Assembly: GCA_017557005.1 (NCBI GenBank)
Contig: JAFZFZ010000091.1
Coordinates: 1 to 37,394 of the forward strand
DNA: 37,394 bases
Direction of reading: 5' to 3'
Source of the DNA: Bacteroidaceae bacterium
Lineage (GTDB): Bacteria > Bacteroidota > Bacteroidia > Bacteroidales > Bacteroidaceae
Shown here: in pieces, positions 15,613 through 23,751 of the stretch
Layout: every line of letters starts with the position of its first letter
Position numbering within the stretch: position 1 is the stretch's first letter
Notes under the pieces: model-generated
What the model was told of the DNA's origin: nothing
Databases searched by the model: none
What the model saw: only the letters and a program-made list of their open reading frames with translations
Translations under genes and position numbers: made by a program

Positions 15613-17205
15613 CTACTTCTGAGCAACAGGACGCGACTTACCACTATCAAGTATTTCTACGGCCTTGAGCACGGCAGGATCGGTCAGGTTGAGAAATTTC
15701 ACATATTCTTCCATGCCCAGCATGTTGTAGATAACATTACCATAGAGAATGTCCTCCATCACGATGCGTGATTGGTTGATAAGCTTGTTTTGACGCTTCA
15801 CACCCTTGCTTGAGGCATGCTGTACGAATTGTTCAAGCAAGTCCTGCTGTTTCAGATGAACGAATAATTCATCCATCGTGGTGTAGTTGCTTAGTATCGC
15901 ACGATTTTTATCGGTATACTCGAAGGGGAAGCGGGTGAAGAGTCCCATCTTGGCCACAGCAGCATAGTATGAGGTGTAGCCGGCCGTGTCTTGCGGCACG
16001 AAGATATCTGGCATGATGCCTCCGCCACCATATACGACGCGTCCGTTCTTGGTTTCGTATGCGGTGCTCTCGTCCTGCTTGATGCTGTCCTGGGTGAAGA
16101 ACTCGCCATGCTCGTAGCGGTTGAGCAGGTCGAGGTTATACTCATCGCCGTGTCCATTGACATAGGGTTTCTGTATGCATCGTCCCGAAGGGGTATAGTA
16201 TCGGGCGATGGTAAGACGTATGGCCGATCCGTCGGCAAACTCAATGGGACGTTGCACCAATCCCTTTCCGAAGGTACGACGACCGATGATCGTGCCGCGG
16301 TCATTATCCTGAATGGCACCTGCAAAGATCTCGCTTGCCGAGGCCGAGGTCTCATCGGCGAGCACCACAATGGGCATCTGCTGACAGTTGCCTCTGCCGT
16401 TAGCACGTTCTTCGTAGCGAGGTGCATGTTCGCCCTCAGTGTACACAATCATGTCGCCCTTGGGCAGGAATTCGTTCACCATCTGTATGGCCGAACCCAT
16501 GTAGCCTCCGGTGTTGCCACGTAGATCAACGATGACACCTTGTGCTCCTTGCTGAATACCCTGAGCCAATGACATCAACATCTCGGGATAAGTTGTCTCG
16601 CCAAATTTGTTTATCTTCATATACCACCAACGATTGGCAATGAGGTAGCTGGCATCGAGACTCTTTACTGGGATGTTGCCTCTGACAATGGTGAATGAGA
16701 GCAGTTCCTTCTCTCCCATGCGCTTGATGCCCAGACACACCTCGCTGCCCTTGGGACCCTTGAGGCGTTTCATAGCACCATCATTACTGATTGCTTTGCC
16801 CACGTAGAGAGAGTCGTCGATCGTAACGATACGGTCACCTGCCATGAGGCCCACCTTCTCGGCAGGTCCGCCCGAGATGACATCACTCACATAGATTGTG
16901 TCAGACTGAATCATAAACTGTATGCCGATGCCGCTGAAGCTGCCTCGCAGTTCCTGATTGCTATCCTCCACATCCTTGGCAGGTATGTACACCGAGTGCG
17001 GATCCAGTTCGGCCAACACTTTGGGTATGGTTTTCTCCACCAATGCCTCCACGTCAACGGTGTCAACATATTCATGTCCGATGACCTGTAGCAGCGACTC
17101 CAATTTATTGGTTGCGCTCAAGGGGCGTTCGAATCGGCATCCCACGAGCACAGAGCTTATGAGGGCCGCTACAAGGAGATATTTGCTATATATTCTGCGT
17201 TTCAT
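15613..17205 (-). CDS. C-terminal processing peptidase, family S41 (lipoprotein)
   Basis: A 530-residue periplasmic serine protease of the Ctp/Prc type. A lipoprotein signal ends at C23 in VLVGC. A PDZ domain (about 88-172, with the GIGIQF and AGDRIV segments) selects C-terminal tails. The S41 core holds VDLRGNTGGY (226-235) and the Ser/Lys dyad: S289 in SASASE and K314 in TFGKGLVQ, 25 residues apart as in E. coli Prc. The extra C-terminal part (about 370-530) is helical. It probably trims or degrades envelope proteins. Its ATG overlaps the dCMP deaminase stop by 4 nt, suggesting translational coupling. Confidence 0.95.
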   Translation of the reverse strand: MKRRIYSKYLLVAALISSVLVGCRFERPLSATNKLESLLQVIGHEYVDTVDVEALVEKTIPKVLAELDPHSVYIPAKDVEDSNQELRGSFSGIGIQFMIQSDTIYVSDVISGGPAEKVGLMAGDRIVTIDDSLYVGKAISNDGAMKRLKGPKGSEVCLGIKRMGEKELLSFTIVRGNIPVKSLDASYLIANRWWYMKINKFGETTYPEMLMSLAQGIQQGAQGVIVDLRGNTGGYMGSAIQMVNEFLPKGDMIVYTEGEHAPRYEERANGRGNCQQMPIVVLADETSASASEIFAGAIQDNDRGTIIGRRTFGKGLVQRPIEFADGSAIRLTIARYYTPSGRCIQKPYVNGHGDEYNLDLLNRYEHGEFFTQDSIKQDESTAYETKNGRVVYGGGGIMPDIFVPQDTAGYTSYYAAVAKMGLFTRFPFEYTDKNRAILSNYTTMDELFVHLKQQDLLEQFVQHASSKGVKRQNKLINQSRIVMEDILYGNVIYNMLGMEEYVKFLNLTDPAVLKAVEILDSGKSRPVAQK

Positions 17206-17630
17206 TCTTCGATAGGTAAATATTCCACGATGATGCCTGCTCGCTCAAGCAAGTCAATACCATCGGTAAGGCGGTATTTCTCGCCATACACCACGCGCTT
17301 GATACCAGCCTGGATAATCAATTTGGCACACTCGATACAAGGCGATGCTGTCACATACAGTGTTGCTCCCTCGCTATTGTTGTTTGAGCGGGCAATCTTG
17401 GTGATGGCATTTGCCTCAGCATGTAATACGTATGGCTTGGTCACATTGTTCTCATCTTCGCATACATTTTCGAAGCCCGCGGGTGTACCATTATATCCGT
17501 CGGAGATGATCATCTTGTTCTTCACCACAAGTGCTCCCACCTTACGACGCTCGCAGTAGGAGTTCTCTGCCCATATCGTTGCCATGCGCATGTAGCGGCG
17601 GTCAAGTGCCTCTTTCTTATTGTCGGTCAT
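17202..17630 (-). CDS. dCMP deaminase (ComEB-like)
   Basis: A zinc-dependent cytidine/deoxycytidylate deaminase that converts dCMP to dUMP for thymidylate synthesis. It has 142 residues from the ATG at 17630; a TTG two codons upstream is unlikely. The zinc site is H70-A-E72 with C98-xx-C101 (PCIEC), and the substrate-binding YNGTPAG segment is at 46-52. In Gram-positives the orthologue is called ComEB, but no competence genes are present here. The gene sits between a small lipoprotein gene (15 bp) and the S41 peptidase gene (4-nt overlap) in one operon. Confidence 0.95.
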   Translation of the reverse strand: MTDNKKEALDRRYMRMATIWAENSYCERRKVGALVVKNKMIISDGYNGTPAGFENVCEDENNVTKPYVLHAEANAITKIARSNNNSEGATLYVTASPCIECAKLIIQAGIKRVVYGEKYRLTDGIDLLERAGIIVEYLPIEE

Positions 17631-17645
17631 TGTCAAAGTAATGTA

Positions 17646-18134
17646 TTATGGATTAAACTTCGCGCGGTCGCCAAACTGCATGAAGTATTTCTTTGTATCG
17701 TCAAATAGACGTATATAGTTTGCATCGCCCTGATAGTAGTTCACATCGAGCAACTGCTTATACATCTGTCGGCCATAGCCCTCCAATGTTTCGGGATTAC
17801 CCATCACCGTCTTCCATTCGGAGAACTTAAAGGTGCGCACCTTGCTGTGACCATCGGCCTCCCATAGGGTGCGCAGCTGACACCCCTGCGGCAGCGTCAC
17901 CACGGCAGTGCCGTCGGTGAGCAGCAGCAGGTTGTATGCAGCAATATCGGTATGGCTATTGTAGTCGCCCATGGGAGTACCCATATTGGGGTTGTCCCAA
18001 TCGGTTGTCTGATAAAATCCAGCCAAGTGCCACTCCTTGCCTGTGAAGATATACTCCACATCGTCCTCTTGCAAGCAACTGGTGAAGCTGACTGCGCAGA
18101 GTAGCATGAACAAGGCTTTCAATTTATCTACCAT
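17646..18134 (-). CDS. Small lipoprotein of unknown function
   Basis: A 162-residue protein with a lipoprotein signal ending at C20 (FTSC). The mature part is Trp/Tyr-rich and probably beta-stranded: an early GKEWHLAGFYQT segment, then LLLLTDGTAVVTLP, suggesting a small beta-barrel or META-like fold. It may belong to DUF4847, from recollection of similar gene neighbourhoods, but this is not verified. It is co-oriented and tightly spaced with the M3 peptidase upstream (30 bp) and dCMP deaminase downstream (15 bp). The function is unknown. Confidence 0.82.
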   Translation of the reverse strand: MVDKLKALFMLLCAVSFTSCLQEDDVEYIFTGKEWHLAGFYQTTDWDNPNMGTPMGDYNSHTDIAAYNLLLLTDGTAVVTLPQGCQLRTLWEADGHSKVRTFKFSEWKTVMGNPETLEGYGRQMYKQLLDVNYYQGDANYIRLFDDTKKYFMQFGDRAKFNP

Positions 18135-18164
18135 CTTACGTACTTTTTAGGATATCCCAATAGC

Positions 18165-20285
18165 TTACTTAATGATACCGTCGCGCTTCATCATGGCATC
18201 GATGGTAGCGTCCTGTCCGCGGAAACGACGGTAGAGCACCTTCGGATGCTCAGAGCTACCCTTCTCGAGCACGTTCTTACGGAACGATGTTGCAACGATC
18301 TCATTGTAGATACCCATCTGATCGAAGAGAGCGAAAGCATCGGCATCGAGCATCTCTGACCACTTATAGCTGTAGTAGCCGGCAGAGTAGCCGCCCGACA
18401 TGATGTGGCCGAAACGTGTAGTCATGTTGGTACCCTCAACAGCATCGAGGAGTTGTGTGGGTGCCCATGCCTCCTTCTCGTAGGCTTTCACATCGCCTTC
18501 GAACGGTGTAGTGCGTGAATACCATGCCATATCGAGCATACCGAAGCTGAGCTGACGGATGCAAGCGTAGGCAGCATTATAGTTCTGTGCACGAACGATG
18601 CGCTCAATGAGTTCGTCAGGGATGAGTTCGCCTGTCTCATAATGGAAAGCGAAGGTAGCGAGGAACTCCTTCTTGGGCAAGAAGTTCTCCATAATCTGTG
18701 AGGGAAGCTCTACGAAGTCGCGATACACATTGGTACCACCCATTGAAGGATAGGTAGTAGCAGCAAAGATACCGTGCAGAGCGTGTCCAAACTCGTGAAG
18801 GAAGGTCTCAACCTCATCCTGTGTGAGCAGAGCGGGCTTGCTCTCGGTGGGCTTAGTGAAGTTCATTGTAATTGATACATGAGGGCGACTATCGACACCA
18901 TCCTTCTTATACTGCTCCTTAAAGTTGGTCATCCAAGCACCTGAACGCTTGCCGGCACGGGGGAAGAAGTCTGTATAGATAACTGCAAGGTATGAGCCAT
19001 CCTTGTCAAGTACATCGTAAGCCTTCACGTCGGGGTGGAACACGGGGATATCCTTGTTCTCTACAAAGGTGATGCCATAGAGGCGTGTAGCGAGTCCAAA
19101 CACACCGTTAGTCACATTCTCAAGTTTGAAGTAGGGGCGCACCATCTCATCATTGAGGCTATACTTCTCGCTGCGCAACTTCTCTGAATAGAACGACCAG
19201 TCCCAAGCCTCGAGTTTGAAGTCGGCACCTTCAGTACGTGCAGCAATCTCCTGCACAGCCTTCACCTCTTCCTTTGCAGCAGGCAAGTAAGCATCGAGGA
19301 GCTGACCCAACAACTGATTTACGTTGACTGCATTCTCAGCCATGCGGTTCTCAAGTACATAGTCGGCGTGGCTCTCATAACCCAAAAGCTGAGCGATAGC
19401 GAGACGCAGGTTCACGATCTTCTTCACGTTCTCTTCGTTGTTGAACTCGTTGTCCTGCACGTTCTGTGTATTGTAAGCCATGTAAAGCTCACGACGCAAA
19501 TCGCGGTCTTCGCAATACATCATCAAGGGACCGTAGCTAGGAGCCTGCAATGTAAAGGTCCATCCTTCGTGACCCTTCTCCTTAGCGGTCTGCGCAGCTG
19601 CCTCAAGAGCCGATTCGGGCATACCTTTGAGACGTGCGCTGTCTGTTACGTTGAGTGAGTAGGCGTTGGTAGCCTTCAGCATATTCTGATTGAAGGTAAG
19701 TGTGGTCATGCTCAACTCGGTGGTGAGTTCACGGTACTTAGCCTTATCCTCTTCGCTCAGGTTGGCACCATTGCGTGCAAAGCCATCGTAGCACTTCTGC
19801 AACAAACGCTGTTGCTCAGTAGAAAGAGCACGCTTATCAGCAGTCTCATACACCGCTTTCACGCGAGCAAAGAGTTTCTCGTTGAGTGAGATATTGTTTG
19901 AGTGCTCGGTGAGTACGGGAGACAACTTCTGAGCCAATGCCTGCATCTCGTCTGATGTTTCAGCACTGTTGAGGGTAAAGAACACAGTTACCACGCGGTC
20001 GAGCAACTCGCCGGCATACTCCAATGCCACGATGGTATTCTCAAAGGTCGGATCCTCGGGGTTGTTGATGATGGCCTCCACATCGGCCTCATGCTGCTTG
20101 ATACCCTCCATCAAAGCAGGCTCATAGTGTTCAAGCTTAATCTTGTGGAAGGGAGCAGTCTCGTGCGGAGTCTTATACTCACTGAAGAAAGGATTTTTAT
20201 TCATACAAGAAGTCAAGTTTAGTGTTGCACCCACTACGGCCATAGCACATAGAAGGCTTTTTGTCAATGTTTTGTTGTATTTCAT
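18165..20285 (-). CDS. dcp: Peptidyl-dipeptidase Dcp-like, family M3 metallopeptidase (lipoprotein)
   Basis: A 706-residue zinc oligopeptidase. A lipoprotein signal ends near residue 27 (LTSC), placing it in the periplasm or outer membrane. The M3 zinc motif HEFGH is at 497-501, followed by the downstream Glu region (FVELPSQIMENF), both typical of Dcp/oligopeptidase A. It probably releases dipeptides from the C-termini of peptides taken into the periplasm, feeding amino-acid uptake. It is the first gene of the reverse-strand operon that runs to the PhnP-like gene, with its own promoter separating it from alaS. Dcp and oligopeptidase A cannot be told apart with certainty from the sequence alone. 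Confidence 0.93.
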   Translation of the reverse strand: MKYNKTLTKSLLCAMAVVGATLNLTSCMNKNPFFSEYKTPHETAPFHKIKLEHYEPALMEGIKQHEADVEAIINNPEDPTFENTIVALEYAGELLDRVVTVFFTLNSAETSDEMQALAQKLSPVLTEHSNNISLNEKLFARVKAVYETADKRALSTEQQRLLQKCYDGFARNGANLSEEDKAKYRELTTELSMTTLTFNQNMLKATNAYSLNVTDSARLKGMPESALEAAAQTAKEKGHEGWTFTLQAPSYGPLMMYCEDRDLRRELYMAYNTQNVQDNEFNNEENVKKIVNLRLAIAQLLGYESHADYVLENRMAENAVNVNQLLGQLLDAYLPAAKEEVKAVQEIAARTEGADFKLEAWDWSFYSEKLRSEKYSLNDEMVRPYFKLENVTNGVFGLATRLYGITFVENKDIPVFHPDVKAYDVLDKDGSYLAVIYTDFFPRAGKRSGAWMTNFKEQYKKDGVDSRPHVSITMNFTKPTESKPALLTQDEVETFLHEFGHALHGIFAATTYPSMGGTNVYRDFVELPSQIMENFLPKKEFLATFAFHYETGELIPDELIERIVRAQNYNAAYACIRQLSFGMLDMAWYSRTTPFEGDVKAYEKEAWAPTQLLDAVEGTNMTTRFGHIMSGGYSAGYYSYKWSEMLDADAFALFDQMGIYNEIVATSFRKNVLEKGSSEHPKVLYRRFRGQDATIDAMMKRDGIIK

Positions 20286-20306
20286 AAGTCACAATTTATT
20301 TTAACA

Positions 20307-20314
20307 CAAAGATA
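20307..20314 (-). promoter_or_regulatory. -7 element of the dcp operon
   Basis: Minus-strand TATCTTTG, a full -7 consensus, 22 nt before the ATG. A -33-like TTCG is found at 18 bp, slightly short. It probably drives the six-gene operon from 20285 down to 13784. Confidence 0.6.
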
Positions 20315-20391
20315 CTACATTTCGCATAGATACGAAAAAAACAAACTGCTTTTTTCATTATCACGATGCCAGGAGAATTCTTATAAAGTGA

Positions 20392-20421
20392 GGAGCGGCA
20401 TGGTCTATTCCATGCCACTCC
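20392..20421 (-). terminator. Hairpin after alaS
   Basis: An 11-bp stem with one mismatch (20392-20403 with 20410-20421, loop tctatt) begins 43 nt beyond the alaS stop on the minus strand. The U-tract is weak, so it may be a terminator or only a 3'-end stabiliser. Confidence 0.5.
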
Positions 20422-20463
20422 ATCTATCTATCCACGTTCAATACGTGTAAATGTATTGCGGTT

Positions 20464-23082
20464 TTATGCTGTAGCCAACTCCACCACTTTATCAACGGCG
20501 CTGATGATGCCGTCGGGGTTCTTACCACCTGCAGTAGCGAAGTGTGCCTGACCGCCACCACCACCTTGGATGAGCTTAGCAGCCTCACGTACGAGCCGAC
20601 CTGCGTTCACACCCTTAGCAGTGAGGTCCTCGCTAGCCGATACGGTAAGCAGGGGCTTGTCGCTATCTACGCTACCGATGACTACGAGCAAGTTCTCTGT
20701 GATTTCGCCACGGAGCTGGAACACGATGTTCTTCACTGCCTCAGCGGGCATGGTTACTACAGCCTTGATCACGTTGACGCCGCCCACGCAGGCCATCTTC
20801 TGCAACAACTCTGCCTTGAGCGATGCAGCCTTCTCCTTCATGAACTCCTCAATCTGCTTCTTCAGATCGTCGTGCTCGGCGATGAACTTAGCGATGGTAG
20901 CCTTCAAGTCGGGAGCATTGTGGAAGAGCTGACGGATGTCGTTCATATTGTCCTGCATCTTGTCGAGCATCTCCTCTACCTTAGCGCCGGTGATGGCCTC
21001 GATACGGCGTACACCAGCAGCGATACTGCTCTCGCTCACGATCTTCACCATACCAATCTTACCGGTAGCGCTCACGTGGGTACCACCACAGAACTCGATA
21101 GAGTTACCAAATTGGATTACACGCACGAGGTCGCCATACTTCTCACCGAAGAGAGCGATAGCACCCAACTCACGAGCCTTCTCGATAGGAAGGTTGCGGT
21201 ATTCGTTGAGCTCTACATTGGCACGAATCTTGTCATTTACCAAGTGCTCTACCTGGCGGAGCTCCTCGTCGGTTACCTTCTGGAAGTGTGAGAAGTCGAA
21301 ACGCAATGAGTCGGGAGTAACGAGTGAACCCTTCTGCTCAACATGTGTGCCCAATACCTCACGCAATGCCTCGTCGATGAGGTGAGTACATGAGTGGTTA
21401 GCAGCACAAGCCTCACGCTTCTCAGTATCCACGCAAGCCATGAACTCTGCTTCGGGATGCTCAGGGAGCTTGGTGGTGATATGTACAGAAAGTCCATTTT
21501 CCTTCTTGGTATCGATGATGTCGATTGTCTCGTATTCGCTTACGATAGCACCGGTGTCGCCCACCTGACCACCGCTCTCAGCGTAGAAAGGAGTCTTGTC
21601 GAGTACAATCTGATAGAGTTCCTGCTTCTTCTGTGTCACCTTACGGTAGCGGAGGATGCGTGCATCGTGCTCGGTGTAGTCATAACCAACGAACTCACTC
21701 TCGCCTTCGGCCAATACCACCCAGTCGCCCAAGTCTACAGCAGCAGCATTACGAGCGCGAGCCTTCTGCTTGTCCATCTCAGCGGTAAACTCTGCGATGC
21801 ATACGCTCATGTCATTCTCGCGGAGGATGAGCTCGGTGAGGTCGAGGGGGAAGCCGTAAGTATCATAGAGGGTGAAAGCATCTACACCGCTGATCTCGCT
21901 CTTGCCTGCAGCACGAGTATCGGCAATCACCTTGTCGAGCAAGCGGATACCTGTCTCCAAAGTGCGGAGGAACGACTCTTCCTCCTCCTTGATAACCTTC
22001 TCGATGAGCACCTGCTGTGCCTTCAATTCGGGGTAAGCATCGCCCATGCTCTCGATGAGTACAGGGATAAGGCGATACATGAATGCCTGCTTCTGACCGA
22101 GGAAAGTATAAGCATAGCGTACGGCACGACGAAGAATACGACGGATAACATAACCTGCCTTTGCATTTGAGGGGAGCTGTCCGTCAGTGATAGAGAATGC
22201 GATGGTACGGATATGGTCAGCGATTACGCGCATAGCCACATCGTTCTTAGCGTCCTCACCATATACCTTGCCAGACATAGCGGCAATCACCTTGATGATG
22301 GGCTGGAACACATCGGTGTCGTAGTTTGAAGTCTTGCCCTGCATAGCCATGCAGAGACGCTCAAATCCCATACCGGTATCGATAACCTTTGCGGGAAGAC
22401 CCTCGAGGCTACCATCAGCCTTGCGGTTGTATTGCATGAACACGAGGTTCCAAATCTCAATCACCTGCGGGTGATCGTGGTTCACCATCTGTGCACCGGG
22501 TACCGCAGCTTTCTCCTCCTCAGAACGGAGGTCGATATGGATTTCTGAACAGGGGCCGCAGGGACCTGTGTCACCCATCTCCCAGAAGTTATCCTTCTTG
22601 TTACCGTTGATGATATGGTCCTTGGGCAAGTGGCGCTCCCAGATAGCAGCAGCCTCATCGTCGCGATCGAGACCCTCCTCCTTGCTACCTTCGAATACGG
22701 TAGCGTAGAGGTTCTTGGGGTCGAGCTTGAGCACATCTACGAGGTACTCCCACGCCCAGTCGATAGCCTCCTGCTTGAAGTAGTCGCCAAATGACCAGTT
22801 ACCCAACATCTCAAACATGGTGTGGTGATAGGTGTCGTGACCCACCTCTTCGAGGTCGTTGTGCTTACCGCTTACACGGAGACACTTCTGTGAGTCGGCC
22901 ACACGCTTATACTTGGCTGCCGCATTACCGAGGATGATATCCTTAAATTGGTTCATACCGGCATTGGTAAACATCAGCGTGGGGTCGTCCTTCACTACCA
23001 TCGGAGCTGAGGGCACAATCTGGTGACCCTTGCTCTCAAAGAAACTCTTAAAAGATTCTCTAATTTCTTTTGCTGTCAACAT
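20464..23082 (-). CDS. alaS: Alanyl-tRNA synthetase
   Basis: A cytoplasmic class II synthetase of 872 residues, the normal length. Domains in order: catalytic (about 1-240, with [10 protein letters not shown] motif 2-type region and TGMGFERL), tRNA-recognition helices, the editing domain that clears Ser- and Gly-tRNA-Ala, and the C-Ala domain ending in a Gly-rich [14 protein letters not shown] segment. The editing-site zinc ligands are H563 and H567 (HSCTH, where most AlaS have HTATH) and C and H in FCGGTH. The start [11 protein letters not shown] is canonical and is preceded by a strong promoter. Single-gene unit. Confidence 0.98.
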   Translation of the reverse strand: MLTAKEIRESFKSFFESKGHQIVPSAPMVVKDDPTLMFTNAGMNQFKDIILGNAAAKYKRVADSQKCLRVSGKHNDLEEVGHDTYHHTMFEMLGNWSFGDYFKQEAIDWAWEYLVDVLKLDPKNLYATVFEGSKEEGLDRDDEAAAIWERHLPKDHIINGNKKDNFWEMGDTGPCGPCSEIHIDLRSEEEKAAVPGAQMVNHDHPQVIEIWNLVFMQYNRKADGSLEGLPAKVIDTGMGFERLCMAMQGKTSNYDTDVFQPIIKVIAAMSGKVYGEDAKNDVAMRVIADHIRTIAFSITDGQLPSNAKAGYVIRRILRRAVRYAYTFLGQKQAFMYRLIPVLIESMGDAYPELKAQQVLIEKVIKEEEESFLRTLETGIRLLDKVIADTRAAGKSEISGVDAFTLYDTYGFPLDLTELILRENDMSVCIAEFTAEMDKQKARARNAAAVDLGDWVVLAEGESEFVGYDYTEHDARILRYRKVTQKKQELYQIVLDKTPFYAESGGQVGDTGAIVSEYETIDIIDTKKENGLSVHITTKLPEHPEAEFMACVDTEKREACAANHSCTHLIDEALREVLGTHVEQKGSLVTPDSLRFDFSHFQKVTDEELRQVEHLVNDKIRANVELNEYRNLPIEKARELGAIALFGEKYGDLVRVIQFGNSIEFCGGTHVSATGKIGMVKIVSESSIAAGVRRIEAITGAKVEEMLDKMQDNMNDIRQLFHNAPDLKATIAKFIAEHDDLKKQIEEFMKEKAASLKAELLQKMACVGGVNVIKAVVTMPAEAVKNIVFQLRGEITENLLVVIGSVDSDKPLLTVSASEDLTAKGVNAGRLVREAAKLIQGGGGGQAHFATAGGKNPDGIISAVDKVVELATA

Positions 23083-23128
23083 AGTTGTATTTTGTTTTTA
23101 ATTTTTTCCGTTTTTGCTAAATAGCTTG

Positions 23129-23159
23129 CAAAGATAGTGCAAGCTGAGAGAAAATGCAA
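23129..23159 (-). promoter_or_regulatory. alaS promoter (TTG-N20-TATCTTTG)
   Basis: On the minus strand, -33 TTG (23157-23159) and -7 TATCTTTG (23129-23136) have a 20-bp spacer. The region is part of a 32-bp sequence repeated 83 bp upstream. Confidence 0.75.
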
Positions 23160-23246
23160 GTTTACTTGCGATTTTCCGAAGCGCAGCCTATCTTCAAACT
23201 GCAAAACAGATTAGAGATAGTGCAAGCTGAGAGAAAATGCAAGTTT
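23132..23246. repeat. 32-bp direct repeat spanning the alaS promoter
   Basis: The same 32 bases occur at 23132-23163 and 23215-23246 without a mismatch. The second copy keeps the -33-like TTG, but its -7 position reads TATCTCTA, so it looks like a dead promoter copy. A third, degenerate relative of the intervening segment is at 23313-23350 (33 of 38 positions match 23158-23195). Confidence 0.8.
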
Positions 23247-23565
23247 CAACGAGCGAACGTAGAGAAATACCTGATTTTTATCTACTGAGCGAGGCAGAAA
23301 CTCAACTAAGTTAAGTTTACATGCAATTTTCCGAGGCGCAGCGTATATTCTACAACCTTGCAAAAAGACAGTACAAGCCTATAGAAAAATTCGGCAAGCC
23401 TCAAAAAACTGCTCACAAGCCTTGAAACATCAGATCAAACACAAAAAGAGGAAGACAAGACCTCAAAATGCAATGTACATATTGCAGCAAAAGCACCAAA
23501 TAAACAAACTGAATTAAAAAAGTTCTTCCAACGTGTACTTTTTACACTTATTAACACTGAAACGC
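23247..23565. other. Gene-free stretch upstream of alaS
   Basis: I see no credible coding frame here. It contains the degenerate third repeat (23313-23350) and A-rich sequence with several CAAG/GCAAG words. It may be decayed regulatory DNA. Confidence 0.5.
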
Positions 23566-23596
23566 TTGCATGATAGCTAAAAACGCCTTATCTTTG
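23566..23596 (+). promoter_or_regulatory. Promoter of the candidate small RNA (TTG-N20-TATCTTTG)
   Basis: TTG (23566-23568), 20 bp, then TATCTTTG (23589-23596), a full consensus on the plus strand. The nearest plus-strand gene is 7 kb away, so it points at the short transcript at 23603-23675. Confidence 0.7.
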
Positions 23597-23602
23597 CAGT
23601 GT

Positions 23603-23675
23603 AAATTTTTCATGGTATTAGATTTTTCTTAATGTTGCAAGCTGGTCGTCGTGATGACGGCCGTCTTTGTTTTTA
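23603..23675 (+). ncRNA. Candidate small RNA of about 75 nt
   Basis: A consensus promoter ends 7 nt upstream. A hairpin (23644-23650 with 23656-23662, one G-U pair, 5-nt loop) is followed by a T-rich run (23664-23674), giving a self-contained transcription unit. The only reading frame inside is the six-codon ATG at 23612 (MVLDFS), so coding is unlikely, though a leader peptide cannot be excluded. It converges on the glycosidase operon, whose own terminator lies just beyond. I have an unverified impression that similar short units recur in Bacteroides genomes. Confidence 0.55.
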
Positions 23676-23704
23676 AACACCTACTATTCTAAACACAAAA
23701 TAAA

Positions 23705-23733
23705 AGGGGGCATACCGTGCGGTATCCCCCCTT
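23705..23733 (-). terminator. Terminator of the glycosidase operon
   Basis: A GC-rich hairpin (ggggg-c-ataccg paired with cggtat-c-ccccc, one C-C mismatch, very short loop) is followed on the minus strand by tttattttgtg. It lies 19 nt after the last gene of the operon. Confidence 0.75.
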
Positions 23734-23751
23734 ACTTATATCAACGAACAA

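Noticed and set aside
20542..22170. Long plus-strand open frames opposite alaS
   Set aside because: The translations are Leu/His-rich and resemble no protein family, and alaS on the other strand is unmistakable.
23132..23350. CRISPR array
   Set aside because: There are only two exact repeats with an 83-bp offset and a degenerate relative, the repeat contains promoter elements, and no cas genes are present.
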